64,000 nt of DNA, from NCBI RefSeq assembly GCF_002531755.2, contig NZ_CP034999.1, positions 62,001-126,000 of the forward strand. Direction: 5' to 3'. Below are positions 45,438-55,591 of this stretch, piece after piece. The notes under the pieces are model-generated. The model saw only the letters and a program-made list of their open reading frames with translations, was not told the origin of the DNA and ran no database searches. The translations under genes and the position numbers were made by a program. Origin of the DNA: Rhizobium acidisoli. Lineage in GTDB: Bacteria > Pseudomonadota > Alphaproteobacteria > Rhizobiales > Rhizobiaceae. Each line of letters begins with the position of its first letter. Within the stretch, counting starts at the first letter, position 1.

Positions 45438-46144
45438 CAGCGATCCGCGCTCAACTGCTGGAAATGATGAAAGCCGTTGCCTTGGCCCTCGGCGAAGACC
45501 TGCGTTTGCGTCTGGTCTTCGTCGGCGGATGCACGACCGCGCTATTCATCACTGATCCGGTCACGCTCGAGGATGTGCGCGTACAGACGACATCGACCTG
45601 ATCGTTGACCTGGCGGGCCGTCCCGCCTGGGCCCAGCTCCAGGGAGAGCTTCGACACCGGGGCTTCATGGAGGCTGCTGACGAGGAGGTGGTCTGCCGCA
45701 TGCGTCTCGGCAAGCTTACGGTCGACTTCATGCCCGATGATCCGGCTATCCTCGGATTCGGAAATCGATGGTACGAGCGGAATCGAGACGGCGCAGCACT
45801 ACCAGCTCTCGGAAGACCTCACGATCCGGATTCTGACGCCGCCAATGTTTCTTGCAACGAAGCTCGAGGCCTATGCCGGAAGGGGAAACGGCGACTTGAT
45901 CATGAGCCGTGACGCGGAAGACATCCTCCTTATTGTCGACGGCAGGGAGGAGCTCCTTGCCGAGGTCACGGCGGCCGACAACGACGTTCGAGATTTCATC
46001 GCCGGACAGTTTCGTGCGCTTCTCGATCAAGGTGACTTCGACGATTTAATCGATGGCAATATCCGCGGGCCCGCCGGTCGTGTAGAAATCGTCCGGGACA
46101 GGTTTGTCTCGATAAGCCATTGTGCGGATGGCCCGGCACAATGA
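45434..46144 (+). pseudogene. Nucleotidyltransferase (AbiEii-like) broken by frameshifts
   Basis: Start ATG at 45434 overlaps the regulator stop. Frame 1 gives RLVFVGGCTTALFITDP, then near 45582 the frame shifts to TDDIDLIVDLAGRPAWAQL (the nucleotidyltransferase metal-binding DxD), shifts again near 45775, and ends in LTIRILTPPMFLATKLEAYA, then DAEDILLIVDGR. The GG...TDDID layout and the LATKLEA motif fit the AbiEii/nucleotidyl-transferase family. Two indels make it non-functional. The next gene overlaps its stop by 4 bp. Confidence 0.7.
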
Positions 46145-46872
46145 AGCTCGAAGCCCGATGGTTGAGTCAAAAAGGAACGCGCACCGACGACAATCGCGAT
46201 CATGCGGGGATCGCGGAAAGACATGGCGAATTCCTTGCTATCCTGGCTGATGGCGCCACGCACGGCTCGAACAACGGGGGATATGCACGGGCAATCGTCG
46301 AAGCTGTCGTCGACTGGTTTGCCGGAACCGACGATGCGTGGGGCCACGAGCTCACGCAAGCCAAGCTTCGGGAGATTCATCAAGCCCTTCGCAAATCGTT
46401 TCCAAGGGGTTCCGCCAGCATTGTCCTCTTTCACGTAATGGACACAGGCTCCTTGACGGTCCTCCACTCAGGAGACTGCCTGCTTGGCAGGCACGACGGC
46501 CAGGTACACTGGCAAGTCACGCCCCATACCCTTGCAAACGCCCTGGCGGACATGCCTCTCGATTCCATCGCAAAATCGCCCACGAGGCACCTTCTCACCC
46601 AGAGTTTTCGTTCCAGGGAGTTCATGGCCCCAGACGTCCTCGCAGAAGAAAAGGCCAGCGGCACGCTTCTTCTTGCCACCGATGGCTTTTGGGCGGAATT
46701 GACAGAACGCGAGCAGGAAGCCTTCCTTGGCGGCGGCCAGTCAGCTGCTCCAGAGAGAGATGATCGCAGCGTGCTACGATTATGGCTTTCTACCGAGGGG
46801 CCGTCCGAAATCTTGCTGGACAATGGTGGATCGGCCAATTTTTACGTGCGGACTCAAGCGCCCCAGAAATAA
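46141..46872 (+). CDS. PP2C-family protein phosphatase
   Basis: 243 residues from the ATG at 46141, which overlaps the preceding stop. PP2C metal motifs: TDDNRDHAGI (N-terminal Asp), LAILADGATHG (DG), SIVLFHVMD, VLHSGDCLLG (GD), and LLLATDGFWAEL (second DG). Likely a Mn/Mg-dependent Ser/Thr phosphatase. Intact although the genes on both sides are broken. Phosphatases of this type inside nucleotidyltransferase modules may act as regulators of the toxin; that is inference. Confidence 0.75.
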   Translation: MKLEARWLSQKGTRTDDNRDHAGIAERHGEFLAILADGATHGSNNGGYARAIVEAVVDWFAGTDDAWGHELTQAKLREIHQALRKSFPRGSASIVLFHVMDTGSLTVLHSGDCLLGRHDGQVHWQVTPHTLANALADMPLDSIAKSPTRHLLTQSFRSREFMAPDVLAEEKASGTLLLATDGFWAELTEREQEAFLGGGQSAAPERDDRSVLRLWLSTEGPSEILLDNGGSANFYVRTQAPQK

Positions 46873-46889
46873 CCAAGGAGCAGTAAGCC

Positions 46890-47466
46890 ATGGAAGACGG
46901 GATATTTGTGGGCGACACGCGGCCGAATTTTTCAGACCTCTTCTTGGCTACGAAGCAAGGATCCAAGCGATCTTCGATAGAATTGTCGCAGCGTCCAGCG
47001 TTAATCCTCCTCCCAATCTGGAGTTCACCGAGGCGCACTCATCGATGCTTTTCAAGTGCAAGCCAAGCGAGGCCTCGGTAACGGCGGACTGGCACGGAAT
47101 TGCCAGCCTTTGGGTCATGTCGCAGGGCATCGGTCGCTTATGTGCAGCGATGTTCAACGCCCGTCGCTCCGGCGAGACTCGCTTGGGTTTCGTGGAAGGT
47201 TCGGAGGCGGAGCCCGGTTACCATTTCATCCACGAGGCGAGGGCGCTGGCCAGGCCGCGGGGCCACCGATGGAACACCTATTTCCCGAAACCCGACCTCC
47301 AGTCCGATAGGTTGGTCGCCGGCGACGTATTCTTTTTCCGGGCGATCGAACGGATCCTTGCACATGAAGTCGGTCATACGCTTCTGGCCACGATGATCGG
47401 GCCTGGACGGCGCAACAAAGCCGCGACGAGGAGAGTGAAGCGGACCGCTTTGCAACGTGCTACGTG
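46890..47466 (+). pseudogene. HExxH zinc metallopeptidase, frameshifted and truncated
   Basis: Start ATG at 46890 with AAGGAG upstream; the frame shifts near 46927 in a T-run, continues as RPLLGYEARIQAIFDRIVAA, reaches ERILAHEVGHTLLATM (zinc motif), then shifts near 47403 to SRDEESEADRFATCYVI (the third-ligand Glu region). The 3' end at about 47466 meets the truncated imuB coming from the other strand. Two indels and a recombination end destroy it. Confidence 0.7.
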
Positions 47467-48775
47467 ATAGCGTCAGCGGCGCGCGCGGCGTGTGGGCCAA
47501 TTCGCCGATCGTCTGAAAGCCGAGCGTACGAAGGTCGCTGACGACCTTCCCCGAAAGCCGCAATAGCGATATCGGCAGTTTTTCGACGGCCCGCACTGTC
47601 TCACCGATCGGCACGATAACCGTATCCCGACTGATGGCGCGAGCGCAGGCATGAGCTGCTCCCCAGGTGTCGGCGACAGCGACACGGGGCGTGAGCTTTC
47701 TGGCCAGAAACTGATTGGCGATCTTCGTCACCATCGGCAGTTCGCCGCCTTGCAGGTGATCGGCACCCTCGGTATCCATGACAATGCCATCGATCCCATC
47801 GACCGCGACGATCGGGGAATAGAGCGTCAGAGCCCAGAGCGTGATCCGCTCGAGTGCTGCGGCATCCATTGCAGGATCCGCATCGACCAGCATCAGGCCG
47901 CGGAACAACGCCTGCGCTTTCGCCGCCGGCATGCCGACATGAACGCCGGCTTGTCTGGCGGCCACGTCGGCGGCCGACACCCAGCGCTTCGAGCCGTTCC
48001 TGGCAATCACGGCGATTGGCTGTTCAGGCGGAATGGACGGATCGGCGCGACGAATGCGATCCGTCGGCAGGTCCGGGAGATAGATCGAGACAACCCTGTC
48101 ATCGCACGCCCTTACGAGAAATTCAGCACATTCACCGGCTTTTACGCGCATCAATTCCAGCAACCATTGGGGCCTTCCGACACCCGGCACTGGCAGCTCC
48201 TCCGACGGCATGACGCTGACCCGCCACCTTGTGGTCGATGCCGTGGGTTGGCCAAGATCATTCGCCTCCGTCTGCCTGCGCCAGCGTCGGACGGCGAGCG
48301 CCATCGTCCCTGTTTTCTCGGCCGCCAGCTGGAGCCGGCGCGAGCCGACCATCGGCAGGCGGACGAGTTCACCGACCACAGCACCCAATCCGCCGAAGGA
48401 CAGCCCCTCCTCCATATTGGCGAGCACATCCTCTTCCTTGTCGGACTCGACGAAAATCACCCGGTCCGCATGCAGCCCGACCTCAGCGAGTGCGGGAAAA
48501 AACAGGTCCGGCCGCGTCAGGCACCAGACCACAGGACCTTTGGTGCGCGCCGCGATGCCAGCTGCGCAAAGCGCCGCCGCGGCACCATCCACCGTGCCTT
48601 GCCCGCCGCCGGCAAACTCATGCAGGGCGCCATAGGCAAGACCACCGCCTGGGAGGACCGCATCAATTTCCGGCACGCCGAAGGAAAGACAACCAGCCTT
48701 TCTGGCTGACACGCCTTCCAGCGAGGCGATGCGCTCGCGCAAATCGGAAATCACCCTTTCGCGGGCAGCAGTCAT
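47138..48775 (-). pseudogene. imuA: imuA fused to truncated imuB (mutasome remnant)
   Basis: One frame of 545 residues. Residues 1-226 are ImuA (SulA/RecA-like; GVPEIDAVLPGGGLAYGALH, GPVVWCLTRPDLF). Residues ~227-432 are the N-terminal half of ImuB, a Y-family polymerase relative (RVVSIYLPDLPTDRIRR, KRWVSAADVAAR, LTLYSPIVAVDGIDGI). Normally these are separate proteins with dnaE2 downstream. A one-base loss at the natural ATGA overlap could cause the fusion. From about residue 433 the frame is the antisense of the metallopeptidase remnant, so imuB is cut at about 47470. ImuA may still fold; ImuB cannot. Confidence 0.85.
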
Positions 48776-49045
48776 CGTTCACGGCTCCCTCGTGTTGGCC
48801 GCCGACATCATGTCGAGCAAAATGCGGATGTTCTGTTTCTGTTCCCGCCGAACTGAAGAGTCAAGCAACCGGAATGATGGGAATATTATCCTGAACATGA
48901 GGAATCAGAAGAATATCCATGGGAATCAGGCCGGTAGCGACCGGCTGAGTTTTTTTCGCAGCGCCTGCACATCTCCAGCGTGGATTACGGGGACAAATGC
49001 CGTATCGTCACAGTGTCTTTAAGGTTTTTCTGCTGAACTGCCACG

Positions 49046-50098
49046 ATGACGAAGCCTCCGAGATCAAAGCCGCTCCTTCGTGATACCGAGGCTCCGATTC
49101 GTTCGCGGCCGCGCAAGAAGCGCAATCCGGCCCAGCCACAGCTGCTTTTCGATCCGATGCCTGACCGTGTCGAGCCCGCGCTGGCGCAATTGAAGAGCCA
49201 TGCTCCGAAGGGAGACAAGTGGAGCTGGGAGGTGAAGTGGGATGGCTATCGCCTCGCCGTTCATATCGAGCCGCAGGATATCCGGATCCTCACCCGCGGC
49301 GGCCATGACTGGACGCGCCGGTTTCCGGCGATCCTAGAAGCGGCCCGCGCGCTCGGGCCGGCGACGATGATCATCGATGGCGAGGCCGTTGTGCTCGACG
49401 CAGAGGGGCGGCCGGATTTCGGGCTGCTGCAGCAGTCGCTCGGCGCATCCGGCAAACAAGCGGGTAACCGAGCTTCCGGCGCCATCTTCTACGCGTTCGA
49501 TCTCATTTATTTCGACGGACACGATCTGCGCGGCGTCGAATACCGGTCGCGCCGGCATCTCCTCGATGACCTGTTGACCGGCAAAGACGGTGGCATTCGG
49601 CTATCGGAGACACTCGACGTCGAACCAGCCGTCCTCCTTGAGCATGTCTGCCGCCTCGGCCTGGAAGGCATCGTCGGCAAGCACCTCGATCGGCCCTATC
49701 GTTCCGGCCGGACCGGGGATTGGGTGAAAATCAAATGCGTCCAGAGCGAGGCTTTCCTCATCATCGGCTATGAGAAGTCATCGGCATCCCCTGCCGGCTT
49801 TGGCTCGTTGGTGCTTGCTGCCTATCGCGGAGCCGATCTCGTCCACGTTGGAAGTGTCGGGACGGGCTTCAAGGAAACGGAAACCGTCCGGTTGCGGAAG
49901 ATGCTGGACAAGCTGCGCTGGAAGCGAAAGCAGCCGCCCCTGCCCTATTCCGGAAGTGCCGATATTGTTTGGGTCGAGCCGACCCTGATTGCCGAGATCG
50001 AGTTTCGTGCCTGGACGACAGACCGGAAACTTCGCCATCCATCCTACAAGGGTTTGCGCGATCGCCAGGACAATGCCGACGTCTTCCGGCTCGACTAG
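49046..50098 (+). CDS. ATP-dependent DNA ligase (LigD ligase-domain type)
   Basis: 350 residues. Adenylation motif EVKWDGYR (Lys at about 62), then IIDGEAVV (motif III), YAFDLIYFDG, GLEGIVGKHL (motif IV) and GDWVKIKC (motif V), followed by the OB-fold domain (about 235-345). This is the ligase module of non-homologous end-joining LigD without polymerase or phosphoesterase domains; rhizobia often have several such copies, some on plasmids. No ku gene is nearby. Confidence 0.92.
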   Translation: MTKPPRSKPLLRDTEAPIRSRPRKKRNPAQPQLLFDPMPDRVEPALAQLKSHAPKGDKWSWEVKWDGYRLAVHIEPQDIRILTRGGHDWTRRFPAILEAARALGPATMIIDGEAVVLDAEGRPDFGLLQQSLGASGKQAGNRASGAIFYAFDLIYFDGHDLRGVEYRSRRHLLDDLLTGKDGGIRLSETLDVEPAVLLEHVCRLGLEGIVGKHLDRPYRSGRTGDWVKIKCVQSEAFLIIGYEKSSASPAGFGSLVLAAYRGADLVHVGSVGTGFKETETVRLRKMLDKLRWKRKQPPLPYSGSADIVWVEPTLIAEIEFRAWTTDRKLRHPSYKGLRDRQDNADVFRLD

Positions 50099-50160
50099 CG
50101 AAATCAGCGCCATAGGCTAGATTGTCAGCCAGTCGAGCTCAGCGGAGTAGATAGCCTGCA

Positions 50161-50933
50161 ATGTGCAATCTTTATCGCATGGAAGACAGGGACTGGGTCG
50201 CGAAGTGGGCCCAGGACGCCGAAAGCCTGATCAACCTGATGCCCGCCTACCAGATGAACCGCGATCAGATGGGGCCGATCGTCCGCAATACCGCGGACGG
50301 GAAGAAGCAGCTGGTCCATGCGCGCTGGGGACTGCCCTCCCCGCGCTTCACGCTCGAGAAGGCCGCCAAAGCGAAAGCCGAGAAACTTGCGGCCAAGGGC
50401 AAGCCATTCGATCTCGAAGAGCTGATCCGCATGGAGGCCGACCGCGGCACCACCAATGTGCGCAAGCTCAATTTTCCGCATTGGAAGCGATGGTTCGGCG
50501 TCGAAAATAGATGCCTCGTCCCGGTCACCAGTTTCGCGGAACCGGATCCAGCCAGCCAAGCGGAAGTGGTAAGGTGCCAAATGCCTGGTTCGCCCGCGAC
50601 GAGCAAAAGTCGCTGATGTTTTTCGCTGGCATCCATGTGCCGCAATGGCAGAGTGTCCGAAAGGTCAGGGACGGCCTGACCACCGACGACCTCTATGGGT
50701 TTTTGACCACAGATTCCAACAGCCTGGTGAAGCTGATCCACGAGAAGGCCATGCCCGTCCTGTTGCTGACGAAGGAGGAGACCGACACCTGGATGCGGGC
50801 GCCTTGGGATGAGGCCAAGGATCTCGCACGGCCTCTACCGAACGACGCGCTAACCATTTCCTCGCGCGAGCCGTACGGATCCACGATCGTCTCGACATCC
50901 GGAGAGCCGGTGGAACAGGGCAGTCTGCTTTGA
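50161..50933 (+). pseudogene. YedK/HMCES (SRAP) gene with single-base frameshift
   Basis: MCNLYRM start with the catalytic Cys2 that crosslinks abasic sites, then ARWGLPSP, NVRKLNFPHWKRWFG and [13 protein letters not shown]. Near 50564 one G is missing from the GGT-GGT-AAG stretch: the frame from 50161 ends at 50616 as EVVRCQMPG, and the next frame continues [20 protein letters not shown] through [13 protein letters not shown] to 50933. Full-length apart from that indel (about 255 codons), so the loss is recent. SRAP proteins protect abasic sites during the SOS response. Confidence 0.85.
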
Positions 50934-50967
50934 CGCCTGAACTCAGAGCTTGATTGTATGGACAAAC

Positions 50968-51125
50968 GAAAAAGCCTGCCGCGGGAGGAGGTGCGGCAGG
51001 CTTTTCGAAAGAATTGAACAACGGCTGGGAGGAGGAGCGCCGCTGTTCTGTCAGGCGCCCTTTGGGAGGAGGAGTGGTCGCCTGAAACCCGAAGCTTTGC
51101 GGGAGGAGGTGCATCGCTTCGATGA
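50968..51125 (-). ncRNA. alpha-r14-type small RNA with anti-Shine-Dalgarno hairpins
   Basis: On the minus strand four successive stem-loops each present CCTCCTCCC in the loop: stems GAAGC..GCTTC (about 51096-51120), TCAGGCG..CGCCTGA (51051-51083), AACAGCGGC..GCCGTTGTT (51018-51049), and GCCTGCCGC..GCGGCAGGC (50974-51002). The last is followed by five T and is a rho-independent terminator. This is the hallmark of the alpha-r14 family of alphaproteobacteria, whose CCUCCUCCC loops can pair with ribosome binding sites. Known members have about three such loops. Ends are estimated. The terminator is also on the path of the converging YedK transcript. Confidence 0.8.
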
Positions 51126-51213
51126 TCTGAAAATACCAGAGGCTGCTCCGACCGCCAGCGCTCAGATTGCAGTACAGCTATGCATTTATTGCAACGCAAC
51201 ATAAATCCTTTGC

Positions 51214-51540
51214 TTATTTTCGGCCACTATTTTCGAGACGCAGCTTTCCCGTGCTGGGCTCGAAACCGATAACGAATTCGATCACCTTGTCGGAGGACAT
51301 TTCGCACGGTTTCAGTATCGACCCCGGTTCAGCCAATCGATAGAGGTTGAAGCTGACGATATCTTTTCCGCCAAGCTCCTCGCCATAGAGCCAGATCCGT
51401 TTGCCATCCTCCGACCGCTTGGCGGTCACACCCCATGGCCGGCCACCAAAATATCCGTCGACATAGCCGTCCGGCAATTTTGCAAGCGCGTCTTCGAAGG
51501 TCGCCAAACGAGGTAGCGGTGTTTTGGAGCCGGCGGTCAT
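51214..51540 (-). CDS. Hypothetical protein
   Basis: 108 residues from the ATG at 51540, which overlaps the upstream small gene by 3 bp (ATGA). Compact, alpha/beta, with GYVDGYFGGRPWGVT and DGKRIWLYGEELGGK; no signal peptide. Similar small conserved rhizobial proteins exist but I cannot name a family. Likely co-transcribed with the Cys-rich gene upstream. Confidence 0.6.
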   Translation of the reverse strand: MTAGSKTPLPRLATFEDALAKLPDGYVDGYFGGRPWGVTAKRSEDGKRIWLYGEELGGKDIVSFNLYRLAEPGSILKPCEMSSDKVIEFVIGFEPSTGKLRLENSGRK

Positions 51541-51713
51541 GGTGCTAGGCATTCGTCGCAGATCCCGCAGCCATCGTCATCCATGCTCGATGCCGGACGT
51601 GACTTTCGACAACACGGACAGGTCATTGCATCCGACGCGCACATCTCTTCGCGGTCCGTCGGAAGAATTTCAATGTAGAATTCCGACAGCGTATCGGCCG
51701 CGCTTCGATCCAT
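51537..51713 (-). CDS. Small Cys-rich (zinc-ribbon-like) protein
   Basis: 58 residues from the ATG at 51713. The C-terminal half has two Cys pairs, MTCPCCRKS and GCGICDEC, spaced as in a small zinc ribbon. No other recognisable part. Overlaps the next gene's start. Confidence 0.5.
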   Translation of the reverse strand: MDRSAADTLSEFYIEILPTDREEMCASDAMTCPCCRKSRPASSMDDDGCGICDECLAP

Positions 51714-52008
51714 GGCAATGCTCCATTTCTGGGTTACACCAGAGATAGTACGCCTCGAAGGCTGCGCAAGCCGGCAGAGATCGCCGTCAGGGGACGATCC
51801 AATTCCAATACAGTGCCACAATCGGGCGGCCTTCTTGACGATCTCCGCCAACCTTACTCATTCGGGCAAGGTTCAAAGCCGCAAACGCCGTGCAGATCAG
51901 AGTTTCCATCGAGAGATCAAGCCGGACGTCTGGCGCTGTCTGGTCCTGCCGGTCCATTGGAACCTGCAGCATCTGCTGTGAAGGCGCGCCGAAGCTCGAA
52001 GCGCGCGA

Positions 52009-52480
52009 GGACATCAAGATTACCGATATCGGCCCGATCGTCAGGACGATCGACGGAGCCCGCGATGAGGCCGAGCTCGTGCAGCGGCGCTGGAGTTGGC
52101 CCGGACCGAACTAGCGGCCGGTGTATGATTTCCCGTCGGAAGGTCGGGAGTTCGCTTCCAATTGCTGCCTGATCGTTGCCGACGGCTTTTACGAGTTCAC
52201 GGGTCCGAAGGACCCGAAAAAGAAGCGCAAGGACAAGTGGCTGTTCACGAAGAAGGACGAGCCGATCTTCTGCATTGCCGGGATCTGGCGCGACACGCCG
52301 GAGGTCGGAAAGGCTTTCACCATGCTGACGATGGCGCCGGGGCCGGACTCGCCCCTCACGATCGGCAGATCGTCATCCTGGAACGCGGCTCCTGGGCAGA
52401 TTGGCTTGACCCCGCTGTTTCCGGAAAGTCGTTGATCAAGCCGCTCCCGGTGGGCACCCTTTCTGTGCAGCGGGTCGGCC
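52009..52480 (+). pseudogene. Second YedK/HMCES (SRAP) gene, decayed
   Basis: Reads DIKITDIGPIVRTID, VQRRWSWPGPN, then a stop at 52112, RPVYDFPSEGREFASNCCLI, VADGFYEF, KWLFTKKDEPIFCIAGIWR and FTMLTMAPGPD, and after a frameshift near 52350 HDRQIVILERGSWADWLDPA. These are the central and C-terminal SRAP motifs; the Cys2 start is gone. A nonsense mutation plus frameshift leave it dead. About 1.1 kb from the first broken copy. Confidence 0.8.
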
Positions 52481-52628
52481 GGACCGGAATAACTCCAGCG
52501 CCACCCTAATCGGCTGCCGATCGTGAGAATGTTTAAAAATAGCTGCCCGCGCGTTACCCGAACTCTTGCGCAGATTAGCAAATTGTAATTCACTCCTCTC
52601 GATCAACTTTGAGGCGAGGGGGGCGTCG

Positions 52629-53861
52629 ATGATCCGGTATCTGGCAGCATGCCTAATAGTTTTGTTCGGATCGGTCGAGGCCCTGGCAAGCCAGGTGACG
52701 ATCGCCACCTGGAACCTCGGCTGGCACATGGACCTGGAAACGGTCCAGCAGTGGATCGGCGAATGTTCGAAGAACTATGTCGAAGATCCGGCCACCGGCA
52801 AGTTCAAAGCATCCCAAGAGGCCGGGTTCAAGCCGGGATGGGACATCGACGCATTCAAGATCGAGGGATGGGACGTCAGCCGCCTCCCCGTCTGCAATGT
52901 CTACTTCGCCGGGGGAACCGTTCGCGTCAATTTCGAGGCCTACCGCAAGCGGCAGGAGCAGATCGCGAACTTCATCGCTCGTTCCATACCCGCCGACATC
53001 ATTGGCTTCCAAGAAGTCAGTGGCGAGCAGTCAGTCCGGGAAGTGCTTCCGAACGGTGGTAGCGACTACGAATTCTGTCCCGTGACGGGCTACAAGGTGC
53101 AGCGCCTGGTCATCGCCTGGAAAAAAACGCTGGGCGAAAAGGTCTCCTGTGCCATCGAAGAGGCGCTTAGCCTTCCCGCCAACCCCGATGACAAGCGGCC
53201 GCGCCCTGGTCTTGCGGTCACACTCAAGATCGATGGAAAACTGCTTCGCATCATGGATGTCCACCTCAAGTCGAGCTGCGTGTCGCCATTCGACGGTGGA
53301 AATCTGGAGGGAAGTGGTAATCACTGCATGATCCTGCAGCAACAGATCGACCCGCTCGAAAGCTGGATTGAGCGCTCGGCGGCCGATGGCGCCAGGATCG
53401 TTCTCCTCGGCGATTTCAACCGCAATCTCTGGCACGAACTGCGCGACCAGCGGCCGGCCAGGACCGACGCCAGCGGAACCTCATCGCCCCGGCCGGCGGG
53501 CGTGCTGTCGCGGTCTCTCATAGAAGAAGTCGCCGATGGTCAGTCGGCGGCTGCCAATCTCGAAGTTCTCGACGAGCATTGCCAGATCAGCGATGCCGGG
53601 CAAGCACTTTGCACCCAGGCCGAAATCCGCGACCTGACCCCGCCGGAAACACAGCTTCTCGCCTCGGACAATTATCTCGGGTGCCGCAATCCGGTAGGCC
53701 TTGATCACATCCTCGTCGGGCCCGGAATCAAAAGCGACGGCCCGGCCGAACATTTGAGCATCGGAAACCTTGGTGGCAACAAAGCAGGCACCCCGAACGG
53801 GAAAGACCAGGTATTGGCGATTTCGGATCACTGCGCGATGATCGCCCGGCTGAATTTTTGA
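52629..53861 (+). CDS. Exported endonuclease/exonuclease/phosphatase family protein
   Basis: 410 residues from the ATG at 52629 (GAGGGGGG upstream). Signal peptide about 1-20 (LAACLIVLFGSVEALA). EEP motifs: TIATWNLGW (Asn), IIGFQEVSG (catalytic Glu), IMDVHLKSSC, VLLGDFNRN (Asp/Asn), GLDHILVG and ISDHCAMIA (Asp-His). Several Cys in the mature part suit the periplasm. Could be a phosphodiesterase or nuclease. Intact in an otherwise decayed stretch. Confidence 0.85.
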   Translation: MIRYLAACLIVLFGSVEALASQVTIATWNLGWHMDLETVQQWIGECSKNYVEDPATGKFKASQEAGFKPGWDIDAFKIEGWDVSRLPVCNVYFAGGTVRVNFEAYRKRQEQIANFIARSIPADIIGFQEVSGEQSVREVLPNGGSDYEFCPVTGYKVQRLVIAWKKTLGEKVSCAIEEALSLPANPDDKRPRPGLAVTLKIDGKLLRIMDVHLKSSCVSPFDGGNLEGSGNHCMILQQQIDPLESWIERSAADGARIVLLGDFNRNLWHELRDQRPARTDASGTSSPRPAGVLSRSLIEEVADGQSAAANLEVLDEHCQISDAGQALCTQAEIRDLTPPETQLLASDNYLGCRNPVGLDHILVGPGIKSDGPAEHLSIGNLGGNKAGTPNGKDQVLAISDHCAMIARLNF

Positions 53862-53933
53862 ACCCTCGTCTGTGACGATCAGAACGCTTGGCGGGCATTT
53901 CATGTCTGCATTGCATCGAGGCCGAATTGGGGG

Positions 53934-55591
53934 ATGGTGATGTTACGTCGAGCTTTTCTAACGCAGGCATCTTTGTCTGCTGTCGCATTGACTGCGGGTT
54001 GCGGACGACCGAGCCCGTCGGTACCGGGCGAAGGCGTCCCGTTGGTCGACGCTCACTGCCACGTTTCAATGCGTCGGATCTGCCGACCACCCGCTTCCTG
54101 CGACAGGTCGTTTTCGAAGATTTTCCCAAGCAGTCAGCCGCCCGCATTCTCGCGGTCCGTGATCCCGACGTGACAGACGAATTTATCGCACTTCTTCTGA
54201 AGCTACTCGGCACGGGTAGCGCACCGACGGCGGATGAGGAGATCGCGTTTCTCGACACCGGACGGAACGGAAAAGCCGCTTCTCTGACGGTCGACAAAGC
54301 GCGCGCAGCGGCGGTCGAAGACACAAGCCAGCATCTCCTGGAACTCGATCGGAAGAGGCGACGGATGGTTACGATCGCAGCCCCGGGCGATCTGGCCACA
54401 CGATCATCCCCTCCGAGGAAAAGTTCCTCAATTATATGCTCGGTGATCCAATCAAGGCTCTGCGCGCGAACGAACCACTCACGATCGGAGAAGCCCGCGG
54501 AGCCAGCCAGCGCGCTTTCCTCAGGTAAGATCCTGTGGGGCGCTATCTCAATTGGTTCAGTCTGTTTCGCCTTTACCGGCACGTCCTTGTCGATCGCCTG
54601 GTTGCTGACAGCAAGGCACAGGGCTTCAATCCGGTCCTGTTGACGCCGGCGCTCGTCGATTATGATGAGTGGCTCTATGAAGATGTAGACCCTTCGCCCC
54701 TACCGCGGCAGATGGTGGTGATGGATCGGATTTCGCAGTGCATGGCGAAAGCGAAATCCGGTCCCGTCGTCCACGGCTACATGGGATTTGATCCTCTCCG
54801 CGGAGTGGCATTCCGGAAAGGGAAAAGCAGGGTAAGTTCGCTTGCGACTGCCAATTCGGCTTTGATGTAACATGGTTTCATCGGCATCAAGCTCTACCCG
54901 CCGATGGGATTTCGTCCCACGGGCAACCAGCCACCATATCCGGAGCGAACAGTGAAGAGCCTGGGATTTGAGCCCAACGAGGAGCTCGATGCTGCGCTTG
55001 GCGACCTCTACAAGCTCTGTGTCAATGTCGATGCCCCAATATTGGCTCATGGCTATTCGTCGAACGGTTCCGGTCCAGATTATGCAAAGCGGGGCGATCC
55101 CGCCTACTGGATCCCCGTGTTCAAGGAGTTCCCCAAGCTACGGGTTTGTATCGCGCATTTCGGTCGTTTCAGCGCACGGTCGGCTGGACGGGAAGGAATG
55201 CCTTTGCCGGATGGCAGTTGGGAATGGCGGCTGGGTGAATTCATCAAGGAAAATCCTGGCCGGAACGTGATCGCCGACATCAGCTATTTTTCCGAGGTGC
55301 TTTCGGCCGGCTCGAAAGAACGAGACTTCCTTGCGAGGTCCTTCAACAAATGGCTGGAAAAATTCGACAGCGATTACGATCGCATCGTTACGGAAGCGAC
55401 TGGATCATGCTTGGGAAGGAGGCAGGCTATAGTCACTATATCGAAAGCGTGAACGCATTTCTGCGCACCGACTGCGGTCTTTCGGACTATATTTGCGACA
55501 AGATCTTCCGTCGCAACGCACTTCGTTTCCTTCCCTTGGAACGGGGAAGCCTGGGGCGCGAGCGACTTCTCGCCTACTATCGAACAAATTG
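53934..55591 (+). pseudogene. Amidohydrolase family lipoprotein, shattered
   Basis: Starts with a lipoprotein signal (ASLSAVALTAGC) and VDAHCHV, the first metal motif of amidohydrolases. The reading then moves through at least four frames: RFNASDLPTTRFLRQVVFED, a middle part near 54230-54500, RYLNWFSLFRLYRHVLVDRL, a stop near 54868, GIKLYPPMGFRPTG, LRVCIAHFGRF, and SDWIMLGKEAGYSHYIESVN to 55591. About 550 codons in all. Clearly an ancient amidohydrolase_2-type gene now broken by indels. Confidence 0.8.

Noticed and set aside
50980..51115. Four spaced GGGAGGAGG repeats, looking at first like a CRISPR-type or iteron array
   Set aside because: Spacing and flanks differ, and each repeat is the loop of a separate hairpin on the minus strand ending in a T-run, which fits an alpha-r14-type RNA.
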